Below are positions 1 to 13,317 of a DNA stretch of 64,000 nucleotides, in pieces; the stretch's first letter is position 1, and each line of letters begins with the position of its first letter. The translations under genes and the position numbers were made by a program. Below the pieces are notes generated by a model. It made no database searches and was not told the DNA's origin. It worked only from the letters and a program-made list of their open reading frames with translations. Source of the stretch: Chrysoperla carnea (Eukaryota; Arthropoda; Insecta; Neuroptera; Chrysopidae); NCBI RefSeq assembly GCF_905475395.1, contig NC_058342.1, positions 16,588,640-16,652,639 on the forward strand, written 5' to 3'.

Positions 1-269
1 TAAAAATTTTCTCGGAAAATGTCTGTTTATGAGCATTATTAATTTTATTTAATTATTAAAACATTTGTACTAAACTTAGTTGTGTGGAAAACCTTGAGAT
101 TTGCATTAAAATAAATGTTTTTTTTTTCTTTCAGTCAAATCTTAAAAACATAAGTCTTTACATTTTTAAGGTAGTTACCAAGAAAATTATTTTTTTAAGG
201 GATCTATCTATTCATTTGTTTTTTTTTTTTTTTTTTTTTTACATTTTCATGCCAATTTAATGTATTGAA

Positions 270-1038
270 GGTAGTATGGGTAAAATATAAAAATAAACTT
301 AGAACAGTTAGCCTTTTATTATATTAAAGATAAGCATCTAAATAATGTTTTATTCAAGTTTGAGGATGCCTTATCGACTTTTTAATGAAATATTGAAAAT
401 TAAAAATCTTAGTTTTTACATTGATTCAATGGGATCCCGTGCGTTATTCTTTATTCAAGACCAAAATTATCATATTTCCAAAAAATCTGTGTTGAGATAA
501 AAATTGCACCAAAAAAAAGCTTAAAGTTTAAAGAATTTTATATATAAAAAAAAATTCATGCTATCGATCATTATCAAAAAATACGATTAATCCTAAATCA
601 CATTGTAATTTCCGTATGTTTCATTATGAGTATGATAACTTTAAAAATCATTAACAGATGTCGCTGACAGCGGTTGACAAGTTTAATTAATATGTCACAA
701 AAATTGTTTTTATAAAATAGACAATCGACTCCGAAAATTTTTAAGAACCATAAGTCGACGCTTTAAACCGTTGTAACGTTGCCAAATCTATTATTTATCT
801 ATCATTACTATACATAAGATTTCTAGAGTATAATATGTCGATAATATAGGAATTATAACTACAATAATTAATCAAATGAATGATCAAAATACTATTTATT
901 TTCTTTGTAATATAATTTTATGTATTATTAATTGTTATAAAATCAGTTTAATTATTATGATAAATTATGGTAATGTGTGTATTAAATTTTGTACGCTATT
1001 TAAAATTTTGATAAAAAAAGATGACGACCCATACTACC
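270..1038. mobile_element. TTAA-flanked miniature element, family A, copy 1
   Basis: 769 bases with inverted ends GGTAGTATGGGT / ACCCATACTACC, bounded by TGAA (266-269, one change from TTAA) and TTAA (1039-1042). No transposase frame. An inverted, well-conserved copy lies at 50835-51613. The TTAA duplication is typical of the piggyBac type. Confidence 0.75.
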
Positions 1039-1618
1039 TTAAATTATGACTAATTTTGACATTTATATACTTGAAAACGATATTATTAACAAAATTGCGG
1101 AACCGATTCACGCCTCATTTTAGAGCTATTGCCAGCAACGCGTTCTAAACAATGTGTTTTTTTTATACACTTTAAGTAAAATCCCCTTAAGAATATTTGC
1201 TATAAAGGCTTCCAATATTAATTAGTCATATTTTCCTTAAAAACAATCTTCCTAAACCGCGTTAAATATCCGTAAGTAGGCTGCCGTCATGTCCACCATA
1301 TAAGATTTAGAATGACGTTAATACAAAAACATGTTCTTAAGTAGTTTTGTTTGAAAAAATTTTATGTTTTTGGCTAAGCCCAAAATTGCATAAAAATCAT
1401 CAAACAGTTAAAAAGAAACATTAAATGAGAAAAAAATATAGCTTTAATTATGGAGATCAGCTGATCCCGAATTTTTTTTATTATTTTATGCTGAAACTAC
1501 CTTACTAGTATCTGTAATTATTTTAAAAATACAACAACAAAAATGGTCGTTAAAATAAATTAATTATGTAAGTAATGTTTCGTAAATAGTTTTGCAATAC
1601 ATATTTTATTCGCATTAA

Positions 1619-2226
1619 GAATGTATGAGCATGACAACAATGTTTGATTTAAAGGCTCAAAATTTGTTTGTAGGTAGTCTTTTACTCAAAGAATATGTGG
1701 TTAAAATTTCAGCTTAGGTATCCGTGCAAATTTTTAAGAAAAAAGTCATTAAAAATCGATATAAAATACATTGGCTCTTATGGAGGAATCTCAAAAAACG
1801 ACATATTTTGGAAGTTTTTGATAATTTTCATTTGGAATGAATGAAAACAAATTTAAAAAAAACTTTTTAATAGAAAGTAAACATATTAGCAATGAATTAG
1901 AAAAGAAAAAAACTAAGTGTCACCGACCATATAAGGGATGTAAGAGCAGGGTAGATTAAGGGTTGAAATTATTTTATATATGAATTTTGTTATAACTTCA
2001 TGAATAAGAATAAAACTTTTCGATATGTGTCTTGGTTTTCGAAATATCGAAAGCTAAATAATTTAACAAAATTTTCAATTTTCGATATTTTGAAAATTAA
2101 GCCAGATATCGAAAAATTTTATTCTTACTTTTCGTCTTATATCGTCAAGTAATGATATAAATTTATCATCAAAATTGAAAATATCTATTTTTAAATTTGT
2201 GCCCCCACTACCATGCTCATACATCC
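1619..2226. mobile_element. TTAA-flanked miniature element, family B
   Basis: 608 bases with inverted ends GAATGTATGAGCATG / CATGCTCATACATCC and intact TTAA on both sides (1615-1618, 2227-2230). A diverged inverted copy lies at about 62050-62460, and end fragments occur near 7722 and 42305. Confidence 0.7.
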
Positions 2227-2986
2227 TTAAGGCTGTATTTGTTTAGTTATGTACTTACAAATTTTTTATTGGCGTGGAATATTCTTTGATTGGCGTGAAA
2301 CTTTATAATTTTTTTAAGAATTTTCTTATATAGTGTGTCCCCAGATAGAGGTACTTGCAAATTTTCTTATTTTTCATTTTAAGAAAAAAAGTTCTTTATG
2401 AAAAAATTTTGCTTATTCTGAAAAGTATGTAGGAATATTTAAAACTTCTAAATAATGTAGGGTAGCCAAAAAATTGAAATCACTATTTTTTTTTTTTTGG
2501 TAAGTCCGATGTTTTTTTTTTGCTTTTTTCCAAAAGATTTTTCAGATAGAAAAAAACTGCATATCGTTTATAACGATTATCGAATATAGTGACCATAATT
2601 CTGGACCTCTTCAATGTCGCTGTAACCGATTTTTACTTTAATTTAATTAGAAAATCCAAATTGTAAGATTTTACAGTTAAGCTTTGGGTGAAGAAATAAG
2701 TACTTGTGGAAAATGTACTTTGCATTGAAGTATTCTGGAAATTATTTTAAAATTAAGGAATCCCTAAATTAATTTAGATTAGATGGGAAAATCCATGTTA
2801 CAAATAAATATTAAGTCATTAAAAACAATTATATTAACTGATAAGAATTAAGTTGTTATCATATCAAAAAAACCCCAAGTTCACAGTTCAAGTACGGTAT
2901 TTACTATTTAATAGATTCGTCACAAACAAAAGACAAGCGGATTTACATTAACCTCACCCAACAATTTTGATTATTACTATGACATA

Positions 2987-3445
2987 CTAGCTTGATACCC
3001 GCCCGCTTCACTGGTTTTAATAGTAACGATCACCGCTTTATAGCCTCCAGCTCTCTTGATTTCACTTATCCCCTATCCATAACACTCGAAGGGATTGTTT
3101 TACACAGCTAAAATATACGCACAGTTTTCAATTTTTTTATGTGTAATATAGTCATAATTCATTGGTAATCTCAGAAAAGATGGCCATTAATTTATTTAAA
3201 TTGATTTATTATTTTAAATTTTTACAGAAATCTTTAATTTATGGTTCAAAATTATGATCATAGATGGAGCAGTAAAATGTCAGATTAAAATTTAATTAAA
3301 AATTTTTTTTAAAAAATATATCTTTATAAATTATAACTTATGTATTATTCTGATGTATGGGCTATATTTTTGTACAGTTTCATTCAAATTCATTTGGCAG
3401 TTTTGCATGAAAGCGTAACAAACAAACATTATAGCGAAACATATA
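2987..3445 (-). mobile_element. Helitron-like non-autonomous element, minus-strand copy
   Basis: The terminal CTAG at 2987-2990 and an adjacent GC-rich hairpin region (reverse strand GAAGCGGGCGGGTATC) match the 3' end of the element at 53607-54011, as does the interior. The 5' part reaches about 3445. Confidence 0.6.
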
Positions 3446-4123
3446 AAATCTATAGCGATAGCAATTGGTTCGAATGGGTTAGAATGATATAAACAATCCG
3501 TTAAATTATGTATTCGTTGTGTGCGTAGTCATGGTAGGGACAATAAAATCGATGCCAGCGCTTCCAGTGAAAAATTTTGGAGTTAACCGGGGCTGTTATT
3601 ACTAATTTGCAGTTCTTTACATGTTAATGTTATAGAAATGTCAAATTAAAATTATTGTAAAACACGAATTAATTAAACTTAATGCATGAAAAATTGTGAA
3701 AATAAGAAATCAAATTGCACAAATATTATTTTTCAAATGTAAATTATCATAATTATTTATTTAAATTTGTGAGACAAAAATATTAAATTTTCAATGTAAG
3801 TCTTAAATGAAATCCATACAATTATATATGCATCCATACAATTCTATAATTAAAGTAGTGTATCGTTACCATGGAAACGAATCTCACGCACGGAGCGAAT
3901 AGAGGCAAGCATAGTCAGTATATAATTGTAGCTCTCAAATGTGACATGTCCTGTATTTTTAAAATATATACCTATGGGTTAGTAGTTATAATTAGTTTGA
4001 TACATTCATTCATTTTCACAAAATTTCACATTTATAATATATCAGGATTATTCTTTTGGTGCGACGTTGAACCCTTGCAAAGGCGAGTGTTTCCTTACAA
4101 TATCGGTTGCTTAAACTTATTAT

Positions 4124-4428
4124 GAAAGTGGAGAGGGCATCATTGTCTCTCTCACTCATAAAATATTATACATAGCGAACGCGAGGGATCTGCTAGACTG
4201 TAAGTGAGTGCGATATGATGAATGAGAGAGAAGATTGCCAGTGAGTTCCCCTGTGTCCTTGTCATAATCATATGTACATATATACTTATATGTTTTAGTA
4301 AGTATGTGTATTATGACAAGGACACAGGGAAACTTACTGGCAATCTTCTCTCTCGCTTCGCATATCGCATCCACTTACAGGCTAGTGTTCTCTATGTATA
4401 ATATTCTATTCTCTCACTTTGCCCCATG
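4124..4428. mobile_element. Hairpin (foldback) element
   Basis: About 300 bases that fold on themselves. The arm AGAAGATTGCCAGTGAG plus GTGTCCTTGTCATAAT returns as its reverse complement across a loop centred near 4282. Terminal blocks GAAAGTGGAGAGGGC and CTCACTTTGCCCCAT are also inverted. A fragment of the same ends lies at about 29300-29350. Confidence 0.7.
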
Positions 4429-4910
4429 TTAAATATAGAGAACAAAATATCTGTCCAGCTTTAAATAAACAAATTTTTTAAATTTTAAATTGAAGAAAAT
4501 ATATAGCTTGGAAACAATCCCATTTTTTATCTATATGTCGCAGCCAACTAGCTTAATTAGCCGTTCACTTAACAGCCTACTAAACGGCGCCGTTCAACTA
4601 GCGGCCTGAGTGAATTCAGCCGTAACGTCTAATAAATTTAATTAATCGACTGGCTGATGCCTTGGCCTAGTGTTCACAACTTTAAGTGAGCAACTTATCG
4701 TATTAGTAGCGTGAAATTATTGCTAATTAAATATCCAATTATAAATATATTTTGTGCATTTAGCATTAAAATCTTTATCGATACTTTAAGTAAATATATT
4801 TTTTAGTTACTTTTGTGAAAATTAAGTTGTCAGTTCAATAAAAAAATAAAACTTTCAAATTAAACCGTATGTTCATAAAAAAAACAGATTTATATTTTTG
4901 TGAATATCTA

Positions 4911-4956
4911 GGGACGGCAGCTGCCCCTATCTGTCCCCACTTGGCGAAGCCCATGG
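4911..4956. mobile_element. hAT terminal fragment
   Basis: CAGCTGCCCCTATCTGTCCC followed by TTGGCGAAGCCCATG resembles the subterminal and terminal sequence of hAT elements of the CAGKGGCGTAGCC type. No partner end found. Confidence 0.35.
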
Positions 4957-4999
4957 ACGAGACCTTAATAGGAGCAACGGAAATAATTTATTTAGTTTT

Positions 5000-7900
5000 A
5001 ACATATATTAATAAATTTTAAACAATAGATAAACGTCAATCAAACGGTTTTATCTTAAAAGACGTATTAAGAAAATAATGCTGTTTTGACCTTACAAGGT
5101 ACAATGTACACTCCTGTTCAATAAAAATGGAAGTAATCTCTCCGCAAAAGTGTAGTGTGTTTTCTATTTTGTTCCCAAGACAAACCGCCGTGCGTCAAGA
5201 CATACATAGAACTTTTTTTCTTTTACAAATTGTCTCTAATTGCTATTTTCATATCTTCATCCTTAAATTTATTCCTGGCCGAGCCCAAAAGGACCATGGA
5301 TAACAAAACTACACGCCAGCAAATATTGTGTATTTTGTCCTAAGATAGTTGTTTGAAACGTTAATAAAAAAAATTAACTAAACCTATCAAGTAGGGTGTC
5401 GATAAAGGAAATTAAAAGGGGATTACAAAAATATATAAGTTTTATGTTTACCCGACTGCCAAGGAAGGGTCATTATATTTAATTAAGAAATCCTAACTTA
5501 AAAGTGTAAAATAAAAAAACACAGTTTAAAAAACCAAAAAACCCGTCTGAGTTAAATAAAAACGGAAAAAATAAAAGTAGTCCATTAGTTTACTTAGCGA
5601 CTTTAACATTCGGGTCAATAATTGGGAAGATTTGAGCCGGTTTAGATTTTATTGCGTCTCGATTGTTCAAGTCGTATTGTAAACTGAACTCCTTTTTATT
5701 CTTTTCGGTTTTTATTTAACGCCGTCGATTTTTTTAATTTTTTTTTTTTTTTATTTAGTGTGTATTAAAAAGTTTTTATTTTCAGTTTTTTTTTATTAAT
5801 ATAGGTTAATTTTTTTTATCAATAGTGTACATGGATGCATAAAAATAATGTCATAATAATGATTTTATTATACCCATTCATAAAATTTTATAATAATGCA
5901 TCTAGATCTAGACTGACTGTATTACTAATGAAATTAATAGTATGTTTTTAATTTCAAAGAAAAATGAGGCCCTTTAAATCTGTAACATGCAAACTTATGG
6001 ATGAAACGGCTGGATGAAGTCGTATTTTTCATAATTTAAATTAATTCACATTCGTTCCGTTGAAATTTTCCATAAAGTGGTAGCATATATTGTGCGCAAG
6101 ACTTTCTGGTTCGGTGATTTAAAGCATGGTAGAATTGAACCTGAGTCAAAGTTTGTTACTTTAAAAATCTTCGTTGACTGAGTTAGAAATAAAACTATTT
6201 TGGATCAATGTTACTCGAGCCAGGTCGACGCTTTTACTATTATTTACTCCGTATATATTTTACGAGTGTATTCTTGAATCGTTTCTATGGCTGATTCGTC
6301 ATGTACAAGTTTTTTGTCATCGAAATTTTTGTCAAAAATTTTTCAATAGTTGAAGAGGCTTTGTTTTACCTTTTTGTATATAAAGAAGCTGTATAGTTGG
6401 AGCCAGTGCACGATAAGCAAGTAACGATTAACATAAAAGAGTATCTAACTCCATCGTTAACTCAGACATATTAAATAGATACATTTTTTTCGCAATCATA
6501 TGTTGACATTTTATTTAGGCACTAAAATAATCATTTTTAATATCTACTACTTCCTAAAAATTTTTATATGTAAAAAACGATCATATCGCAAATAATAGAA
6601 TCGCTAAATTTATTCATACTATGGAAGGTGGTTGCCTAAATTTTCCAACCGATTTTGGTTGGCAACCTATTTTTTGAATGTTTCTTATTGCCCGTTTCTG
6701 ATTTGTTTGCAGGCGGAGAAGCTAATTCAAAAAAACGTATCAACTTTTTGTGTAACAAATATATATTATCTCTATGATAACAAAGTAAAGTGTAACAATG
6801 TAACAAAAGAACGATACCCATGTAATAATAATTAGGTAATTGATTCTGATCTTTGGTAACTTCTGATTATTCTGTTATTAATAAGAAAATGTCTATTTTC
6901 AGAACTTGATCAACGAAAACTTGATACATAATTAAATAAAACATAATATAAAACGAAAGAGACATAGTTCCTACCGAGTGTCCCACAACACCTCTATACC
7001 GATAAGACAAGTTATTTTGCGATTCGTTTCCGGACTATTGTGGATGTACATGATTTACCCTTTCAAACTACCTTCAAACTATTATGAGAACTAAACAGAG
7101 CCAATTGGCGAAAAATGCAGTTTTATCTTTTTGGATTTTTAAGCTTTGTGAGTGAGCGAATGGCCTAAAGACATCGTTCTTTGCTTATATTAAAGCTAAT
7201 TACATTTGCTTTAAGATTTTTTCCTATCATTTCACCCATAAAATGAGTATTTTCCTCGATATCTGAGTCGAAAATGAACCAAGTATGAAAATCGAACCTC
7301 GGACTCGATTGAGTGTCCGAGGTTTCAATCAGTTGTTACCAACAGTGCAACGAAATGTCTGACATCTTTTTAATCTATAGAAGGTATAAAATGTATGCGT
7401 TCATTGAAGGATGTACGAACGCCAGGGTAATTTTTGATAAAAAGCTTAATTTTTTTTTATTGTGAAGTTGGATTAAGTTTAAATCAATTCTGAAAATTTT
7501 TGGAGGGTTACCCGATTATTTAAATAAATAAATGACTTCAAAAGTAGATATATTTATAATATGTGACATAGTGGCCTTATGGGAAAACGGTAGATGGATG
7601 ATATGTTTTCATAGATTTCTCCAAAACTAATCGGTGGAAATAAAAAAAACTTATTTAAATTAAAGTTAAAACCTTAATAAATTATTGAAAACAAAAAAAA
7701 CCCGTTATGCCCTATTAATTAAGGATGTATAAGCACGGTAGTGGGGACACTTAAAAAAAAATATTTTTTCATTTCTGATAATGCATCCAACTCCCATTTG
7801 GGGGTGGAGTAGTTGAGGGTTTAAATCAATTTTTGACAAATTAAAAAAACAAAACTAAATTAAATAAGAAAAAAGTTTAAGCTGAAGTATTTCTGCACAT

Positions 7901-8048
7901 TTTCGTTTTTTTCTTTTTTTTTTTAATTTTCTAGCTTCAAATTTGATTGAGATATAAAAATTATAAAATGACATTTTTTTGCTCAATCAATCATATGAAA
8001 AAATATCCATCTTGTAAATCGTTAGAGGTAGAACAAAAGTTAAAATGT
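5000..8048. other. Gene-free stretch
   Basis: AT-rich sequence with no conserved reading frame recognised on either strand. Short fragments of dispersed repeats are present: 6950-7000 resembles 58365-58410 in inverse orientation (GTGTCCCACAACA), and a TTAA family B end lies near 7722. Open frames at 5155 and 6632 are short and unrelated to known families. Confidence 0.5.
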
Positions 8049-8609
8049 AAACAAGTGAAAACAAACAATTGACTGAATTAATTGTTGAAATACCATGCAT
8101 AGTCAGTGTTGATTTCTTTATCACATAACACATACATACATATGACACATACATAACTGATATTCAAGTATGGTACATACTATAAAATTTCCGCCTAATT
8201 GGCGCCCTCACGGGCAAACAGTGATGTTTACGAAAAAATGTTTCAAGCAAAAGTTGTTTATTTTTTGATAAGGAAAATTTTTTACATTTAAACTTTTGTT
8301 CTATCTGTAACGGTTTACAAGATGGATCCTACGGACCCAAGACCCAATTGACCTATGATGCTCATTTACGAACACGACCTCACTTTTTACGTCCTGAGTA
8401 CGCTGTAAAAATTTCAGCTCGATATCTTTTTTCATTTTTGAGTTATCGTGTCCACAGACGGACGGACGGACAACCGGAAAAAGACTAATTAGGTGATTCT
8501 ATGAACACCTATACCAAAATTTTGTGCGTGGCATCAATATTTTTAAGCGTTACAAACTTGGGACTAAACTTAGTATACCTTGCATATTACATATATGCAT
8601 GATATAAAA
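8049..8609 (+). repeat. R1 dispersed repeat, full-length copy
   Basis: R1 is an unclassified element of about 560-600 bases. One end starts ACAAGTGAAAACAAAC and carries AACAATTGACTG...TTAATTGTT, the other ends CTAAACTTAGTATACC and a short hairpin near ATGGTAT. Inside are a GACGGACGGAC tract, GAGTTATCGTGTCC and GTTACAAACTTGGGAC. No coding frame is conserved. A truncated minus copy abuts it at about 8613-8890. Confidence 0.85.
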
Positions 8610-9665
8610 ATGTTCCTTATAAAAATAAACAACTTTTGTTTGAAACATTTTTTCGTAAATGTCACTGTCTATTCGTGAGGACGCAAATTAAGATAAAACT
8701 TTGGTGCTCATTTTCTCCATAACTATAAAAGATAGAGAAAATTTGCAGGTAGCTTCAACTAGTGATCTTGTGAACTATTCTCGAAAATCCAAAAAAATTC
8801 TATAAAATACTTCCGAAAATTTTCGAAAACCAAATGAACTCTACCACTTCTGTCTTGGCCATTTTTTTCAGCTAGTATTTTCTAAAATTCAAGATGGGTT
8901 TCGATTTTTTTTTAAACACCCTGTATACTTAGATTCACAATTGGGAAATATCAAGTTAAACGCGCATTTTCACCACAAATACTATAAGCAAATAATAATT
9001 TTAAAAACTTACATTTCCGATGTTCAACTGCAATCTAAGTTATAGAAAAATTACAAAACAAAGCATTCTGACACGTATTTTTTTTAAATATAGCAAGATC
9101 TTATTTCGATTAACAGCTTCGTCTTTGAATTCTTTTCGAATTACCACTTTGTTAAGTATACAATTTACAATTATAAAAATTTTATATTTTTCTTCTTGAA
9201 AGTTTCCAACAAACTGTTTGACACGTTATGTGGCCATTTTTTGTAGAACAATTAACTAGAAAATTATTTCCATCGAAAATATGAATTAGTTACGTGCGCA
9301 TTTTCTCTCAATCAAACATTCATTCATGTAAATGCGGTGGATTATTATTTTTAATTGATATTATTTGTGTACAGAATGTTCCACGTTAAGTCATAAGAGA
9401 ATCATGGTAACAAGTGAAATTTACTAAATTTAAAAAACCTCCGACAAATGCGATCCTTGTAAATCGATTTTTGAAAACTTAGCTATAAAAAGTTCTCAAT
9501 CAAAGCGGTTCGACCGCTTAGGGGCTACGATGCCACTGAGAAACACACAGAAGCACTTTAAGAAGATAAATACTTTAAACTTATAACACTCCTTCTTAAA
9601 TCCTTATCTTAGTGATGGTCAAGGACATCAGATGAGATGAAAAGATACTTAGAGAACTATCATTT

Positions 9666-10228
9666 TTATACCATGTATATATGAAATATACATAGTATAT
9701 TAAGTTTAGTCCCAAGTTTGTAACGCTTAAAAATAATGATGCTAGGAAAAAATATTTGTCATAGGTGTTCACTAAATCACCTAATTAGTCCATTTCCGGT
9801 TGTCCGTCCGTCCGTCTGTGGACACGATAACTCAAAAACGAAAAAAAAATCGAGCTTTAAAAATTTTTTACAGCGTACTCAGGACGTAAAAAGTGAGGTC
9901 AAGTTCGTAAATGAGCATCATAGGTCAATTGGATCCTGGGTCCGTAGGACCCAACTTGTAAACCGTTAGAGATAGAACAAAATTTTAAATGTAAAAAATG
10001 TTCCTTATCAAAAATTAAACAACTTTTGTTTGAAACATTTTTTCGTAAACATCACTGTTTACCCGTGAGGGCGCCAATTAGGTGGAAATTTTATAATATG
10101 TACTATACTTGATTATCAGTTATGCATGTGTCACATGTTTGTAGGTGTAATGTGATAAAGAAATCAACACTGACTATGCATGGTATTTCAACAATTAACT
10201 CAGTCAATTGTTTGTTTTAACTTGTTTA
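9666..10228 (-). repeat. R1 dispersed repeat, full-length copy
   Basis: Inverted relative to the copy at 8049, with about 1 kb between them. It contains a 77-codon open frame that is not conserved in other copies and is therefore not called a gene. Confidence 0.85.
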
Positions 10229-10529
10229 GGATAAATTTTTGAAAATATTTTAATTGAAATTGAAATATTGGAGTTGAGCTGGTTCTTTTGAATTACCTAA
10301 TTAGTTTACCATTTCACTTTTGAATATGAATTGAGCCAGGTTTATTTGGCCATTCATTTCCATAATAATTATTTATATGTTAAAATTATACATCATGCCT
10401 TTCCCAAACTGAATCGATTTTGAAGATCATCGCCAATTTTTTAGTTTTTTCGAGAACGGAACTCTAAGATCGTACTTGAAAAAATTATGAGTTTCTGTTG
10501 TCTCAACTGCGCGGCGGAGTGCTGACGGT

Positions 10530-10640
10530 GCTGACGCAGTTGGCAGGTCAATATTGTCAATTCCGTAAGGAATTGAGATACGTCATTAGCTTTTCATGCT
10601 AATTATTATTAATTTTGTTTGATTATTGTTATTATTGATT
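10530..10640. repeat. Dispersed repeat fragment, also at about 15300-15400
   Basis: GCAGTTGGCAGGTCAATATT and TCCGTAAGGAATTG occur in both places in the same orientation. Confidence 0.55.
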
Positions 10641-10689
10641 CCTAAAAAAAAGAAATATATGGTTCAATTGAAGAAAAATGTGTTTAAAA

Positions 10690-11290
10690 ACTAAAAAAAA
10701 TTCCCATTTTTAAGCTAAAATCAACAAAATCGACGATTATGTTATGACTGTGATCAAATATTTGATTTAAAAACTATTGAAATTTATATTTTGGACTATT
10801 CGCTTTTTTTAACGCTTACATCTCGAAAATGGTGAGGTAAGGTGAATGAAGAATGAGAAGTCACAAAAAGTTCTTAGAATAGTCGAAAATATAAATTTCA
10901 ATTGTTTTTAAATCAAATAGTTGATCACAATCATACGGTAATCGTCAATTTTCTTGATGACAATATTTTAGCTTAAAAATGCGATTTTTTTTTTTATAAC
11001 GCTTATATTTTAAAAACTGTGAGGAGAAGAAAAAAGGGCCAAGAGACAAAAATTGTTTAAAATCATCCAAAATATGACATAAAACAAGTTTGAAGTCAAA
11101 TATTTGATCGAAACACAATAATCGTTAATTTCGACAATATCAAATTTTCATCAAAATTAGCTTTTTTTTCAATCACTTGTATCTCAAAAACGGTGAGTTT
11201 TAGGGAAAAAAGTCATGAGATAAAAGCTTAGAATACCCCAAAATATAATTTCCTATGACTGTTTTCTCAAATTTCATGATTTTTTGGCAG
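10690..11290. repeat. Degenerate tandem repeat of about 200-bp units
   Basis: Three loosely similar units, each with ATCTCGAAAAyGGTGAG-like, TTTGATyrAA-like and AAATTTyAATT-like blocks in a similar order. No coding potential. Confidence 0.45.
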
Positions 11291-11375
11291 AATTAGTTTG
11301 GGCGTGCGCATAGTAAAAGCACACTTTCTACCCAATATGACTTTGTCCTTTTTCTAGCTTTATTTCTGTTGTATA

Positions 11376-11942
11376 CTATATCATGTATATATGAAATATA
11401 TCATAGTATATTAAGTTTAGTCCCAAGTTTGTAACGCTTAAAAATATTGATACTACGAACAAAATTTTGATATAATTATTCATAAAATCATCCAAATAGT
11501 CCGTTTTCGGTTGTCTGCCCGTCTGTCTTTAACACAAAATGATATCTCTTCAAAAACGAAAAGAGAGACGTAAAAAGTAAGGTTGAGTTCGTAAATAAGC
11601 AACATAGGTCAATTTAGTCTTGAGTCCGTAGGGCCCATCTTGTAAACGGTTAGAGACAGAACAAAAGATTAAACGTAAAAAATATTCCGTATAAAAAAAT
11701 AAACAACATTTATTTGAAACATTTTTTGTAAACATTACTGTTTACCCACCACGGCGCAAATTAGGCGTGAATTGTAAAGTATGTATTATATGGGAATACC
11801 AGTTATGAATGTGTGGTTGTCTAAGAGTGGATATCTTCTTTTACTTACGTGACGTCAAAAAACAAAACATTGCATCATCAACACTGTCTCTGCATGGTAT
11901 TTCAACAATTAATTCAGTCAATTGTTAGTTTTCACTTGTTTT
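11376..11942 (-). repeat. R1 dispersed repeat, full-length copy
   Basis: Contains a local insertion in the AAAACGAAAAGAG region and is followed after a dozen bases by another copy in the same orientation. Confidence 0.85.
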
Positions 11943-11954
11943 TTAATTATATTT

Positions 11955-12506
11955 TTATACCATGCATATATGTAATACACAAGGTATACTAAGTTTAGTC
12001 CCAAGTTTGTAACGCTTAAAAATATTGATGCTATGAACAAAATTTTAGTATAGGTGTTTATAAAATCACCTAATTAGTCCATTTTCGGTTGACTGTTCGT
12101 CTGTCTGCCAATACGATAACTAAAAAACGAAAAAAGATATGAAGCTGAAACAGCGTATTCAGGACGTAAAAAGTGACGTCGAGTTCGTAAATGAGCAACA
12201 TAGGTCAATTGGCTCTTGACCTATGGGTCCGTAGTACCCATCTTGTAATCTTTTAGAGATAGAACAAAAGTTTAAATGTAAAAAATCTTCCTTATCAAAA
12301 ACTAAACAACTTTTGTTTGAAACATTTTTTCGTAAACATCACTGTTAACCCGTGAGGGCGCAAATTAGGCGTAAATTATATAGTATGTATTACATGGAGA
12401 TATCAGTTATGTATGTGTGACATGTATGTATGTGTTTTGTGATAGAGTAATCAACACTGTCTTTGCATGGTATTTCAACAATTAACTCAGTCAATTGTTT
12501 GTTTAA
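11955..12506 (-). repeat. R1 dispersed repeat, full-length copy (tandem with previous)
   Basis: Same orientation as 11376-11942, separated by an AT-rich spacer of about 12 bases. Either tandem duplication or insertion into the same AT-rich target. Confidence 0.85.
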
Positions 12507-12885
12507 ATAGAATTTCTTAATAAACAATTTTATTACGAGTATCGTGGTATTCATTTCAATAACTACAAGTTCATTTTGTGACACCCTGTGCTGTCGTCAT
12601 AAACGTGATTTAAATTCGTAATAGTAAAACAAATATTGAAATAAAAATCTTTTTAATCTACTATTAATGAATTATTATTATTATCAACATACGTGAGTTT
12701 TTCCAGATATTGATTAAGCCAATAACTTTTCAATTAAAATTAAAATATTTTAGAAAAAATAATTTATATTTATTTATATATAATATTTTTTTATAAATAT
12801 ATTTTTCATATGTAGTTGCATTCAATAATAACACCTTATCGATTATCGACAGTTATGTGACAAATTAAATGAATATTCTTATCAG

Positions 12886-13014
12886 ACAAAATAAAATTTT
12901 TAAGAATAAATAAAATACCTTACAAGTTTTCAAAATTTTAGTTTTAATTCAAAGCGGAAAATTTTGGTTTAACTTTTTTCGAGTGCAACAATTAAAAAAT
13001 TCTGTTAAATCGTG
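12886..13014 (+). promoter_or_regulatory. Candidate untranslated first exon and promoter of Mvl
   Basis: A strong donor (ATCGTG before GTGAGT at 13015) lies 3.8 kb upstream of the Mvl start exon, preceded by about 130 bases that look free of the surrounding repeats and contain no ATG-initiated frame worth noting. The Mvl start exon needs an upstream partner, and this is the best donor I noticed between 12.5 and 16.7 kb. Purely positional inference; the left edge is arbitrary. Confidence 0.22.
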
Positions 13015-13317
13015 GTGAGTGATAAATTTATAAAATAATTTGTTAGTGAATTGAAAATTTCTGAAATATGATTTAAACACGTTTGGCCTATTTCGTGAAT
13101 TTTCGTAGCATTTATTAAACTATCTATTTTTATTATGAAACTAAATTTTTACTTTTATTTCAAATTTTTGTGTACTTTATGTAAATCAAAGTCCCTCATA
13201 CATGATACAATCAAGAGGACCCTGTTCGAGTCCCGGATTATGTGTATTTTGTTCGTTTCTTTCTTTTTGTTTAAAGTCTTATTCTTGTTTTTCTAATTAT
13301 AAACTATCAATTTTTTT

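Noticed and set aside
3871..4125. 84-codon plus-strand frame
   Set aside because: It starts inside a dispersed repeat shared with about 34900, where the frame is not preserved.
9736..9969. 77-codon open frame
   Set aside because: It lies wholly within an R1 repeat copy and is not kept open in other copies.
10690..11290. CRISPR-like array of repeats
   Set aside because: Units are long, degenerate and without constant spacers; the DNA is eukaryotic.
13198..13230. Possible tRNA 3' half (GTTCGAGTCCCGG)
   Set aside because: A B box-like sequence is present, but no A box or cloverleaf could be formed with the AT-rich upstream sequence.
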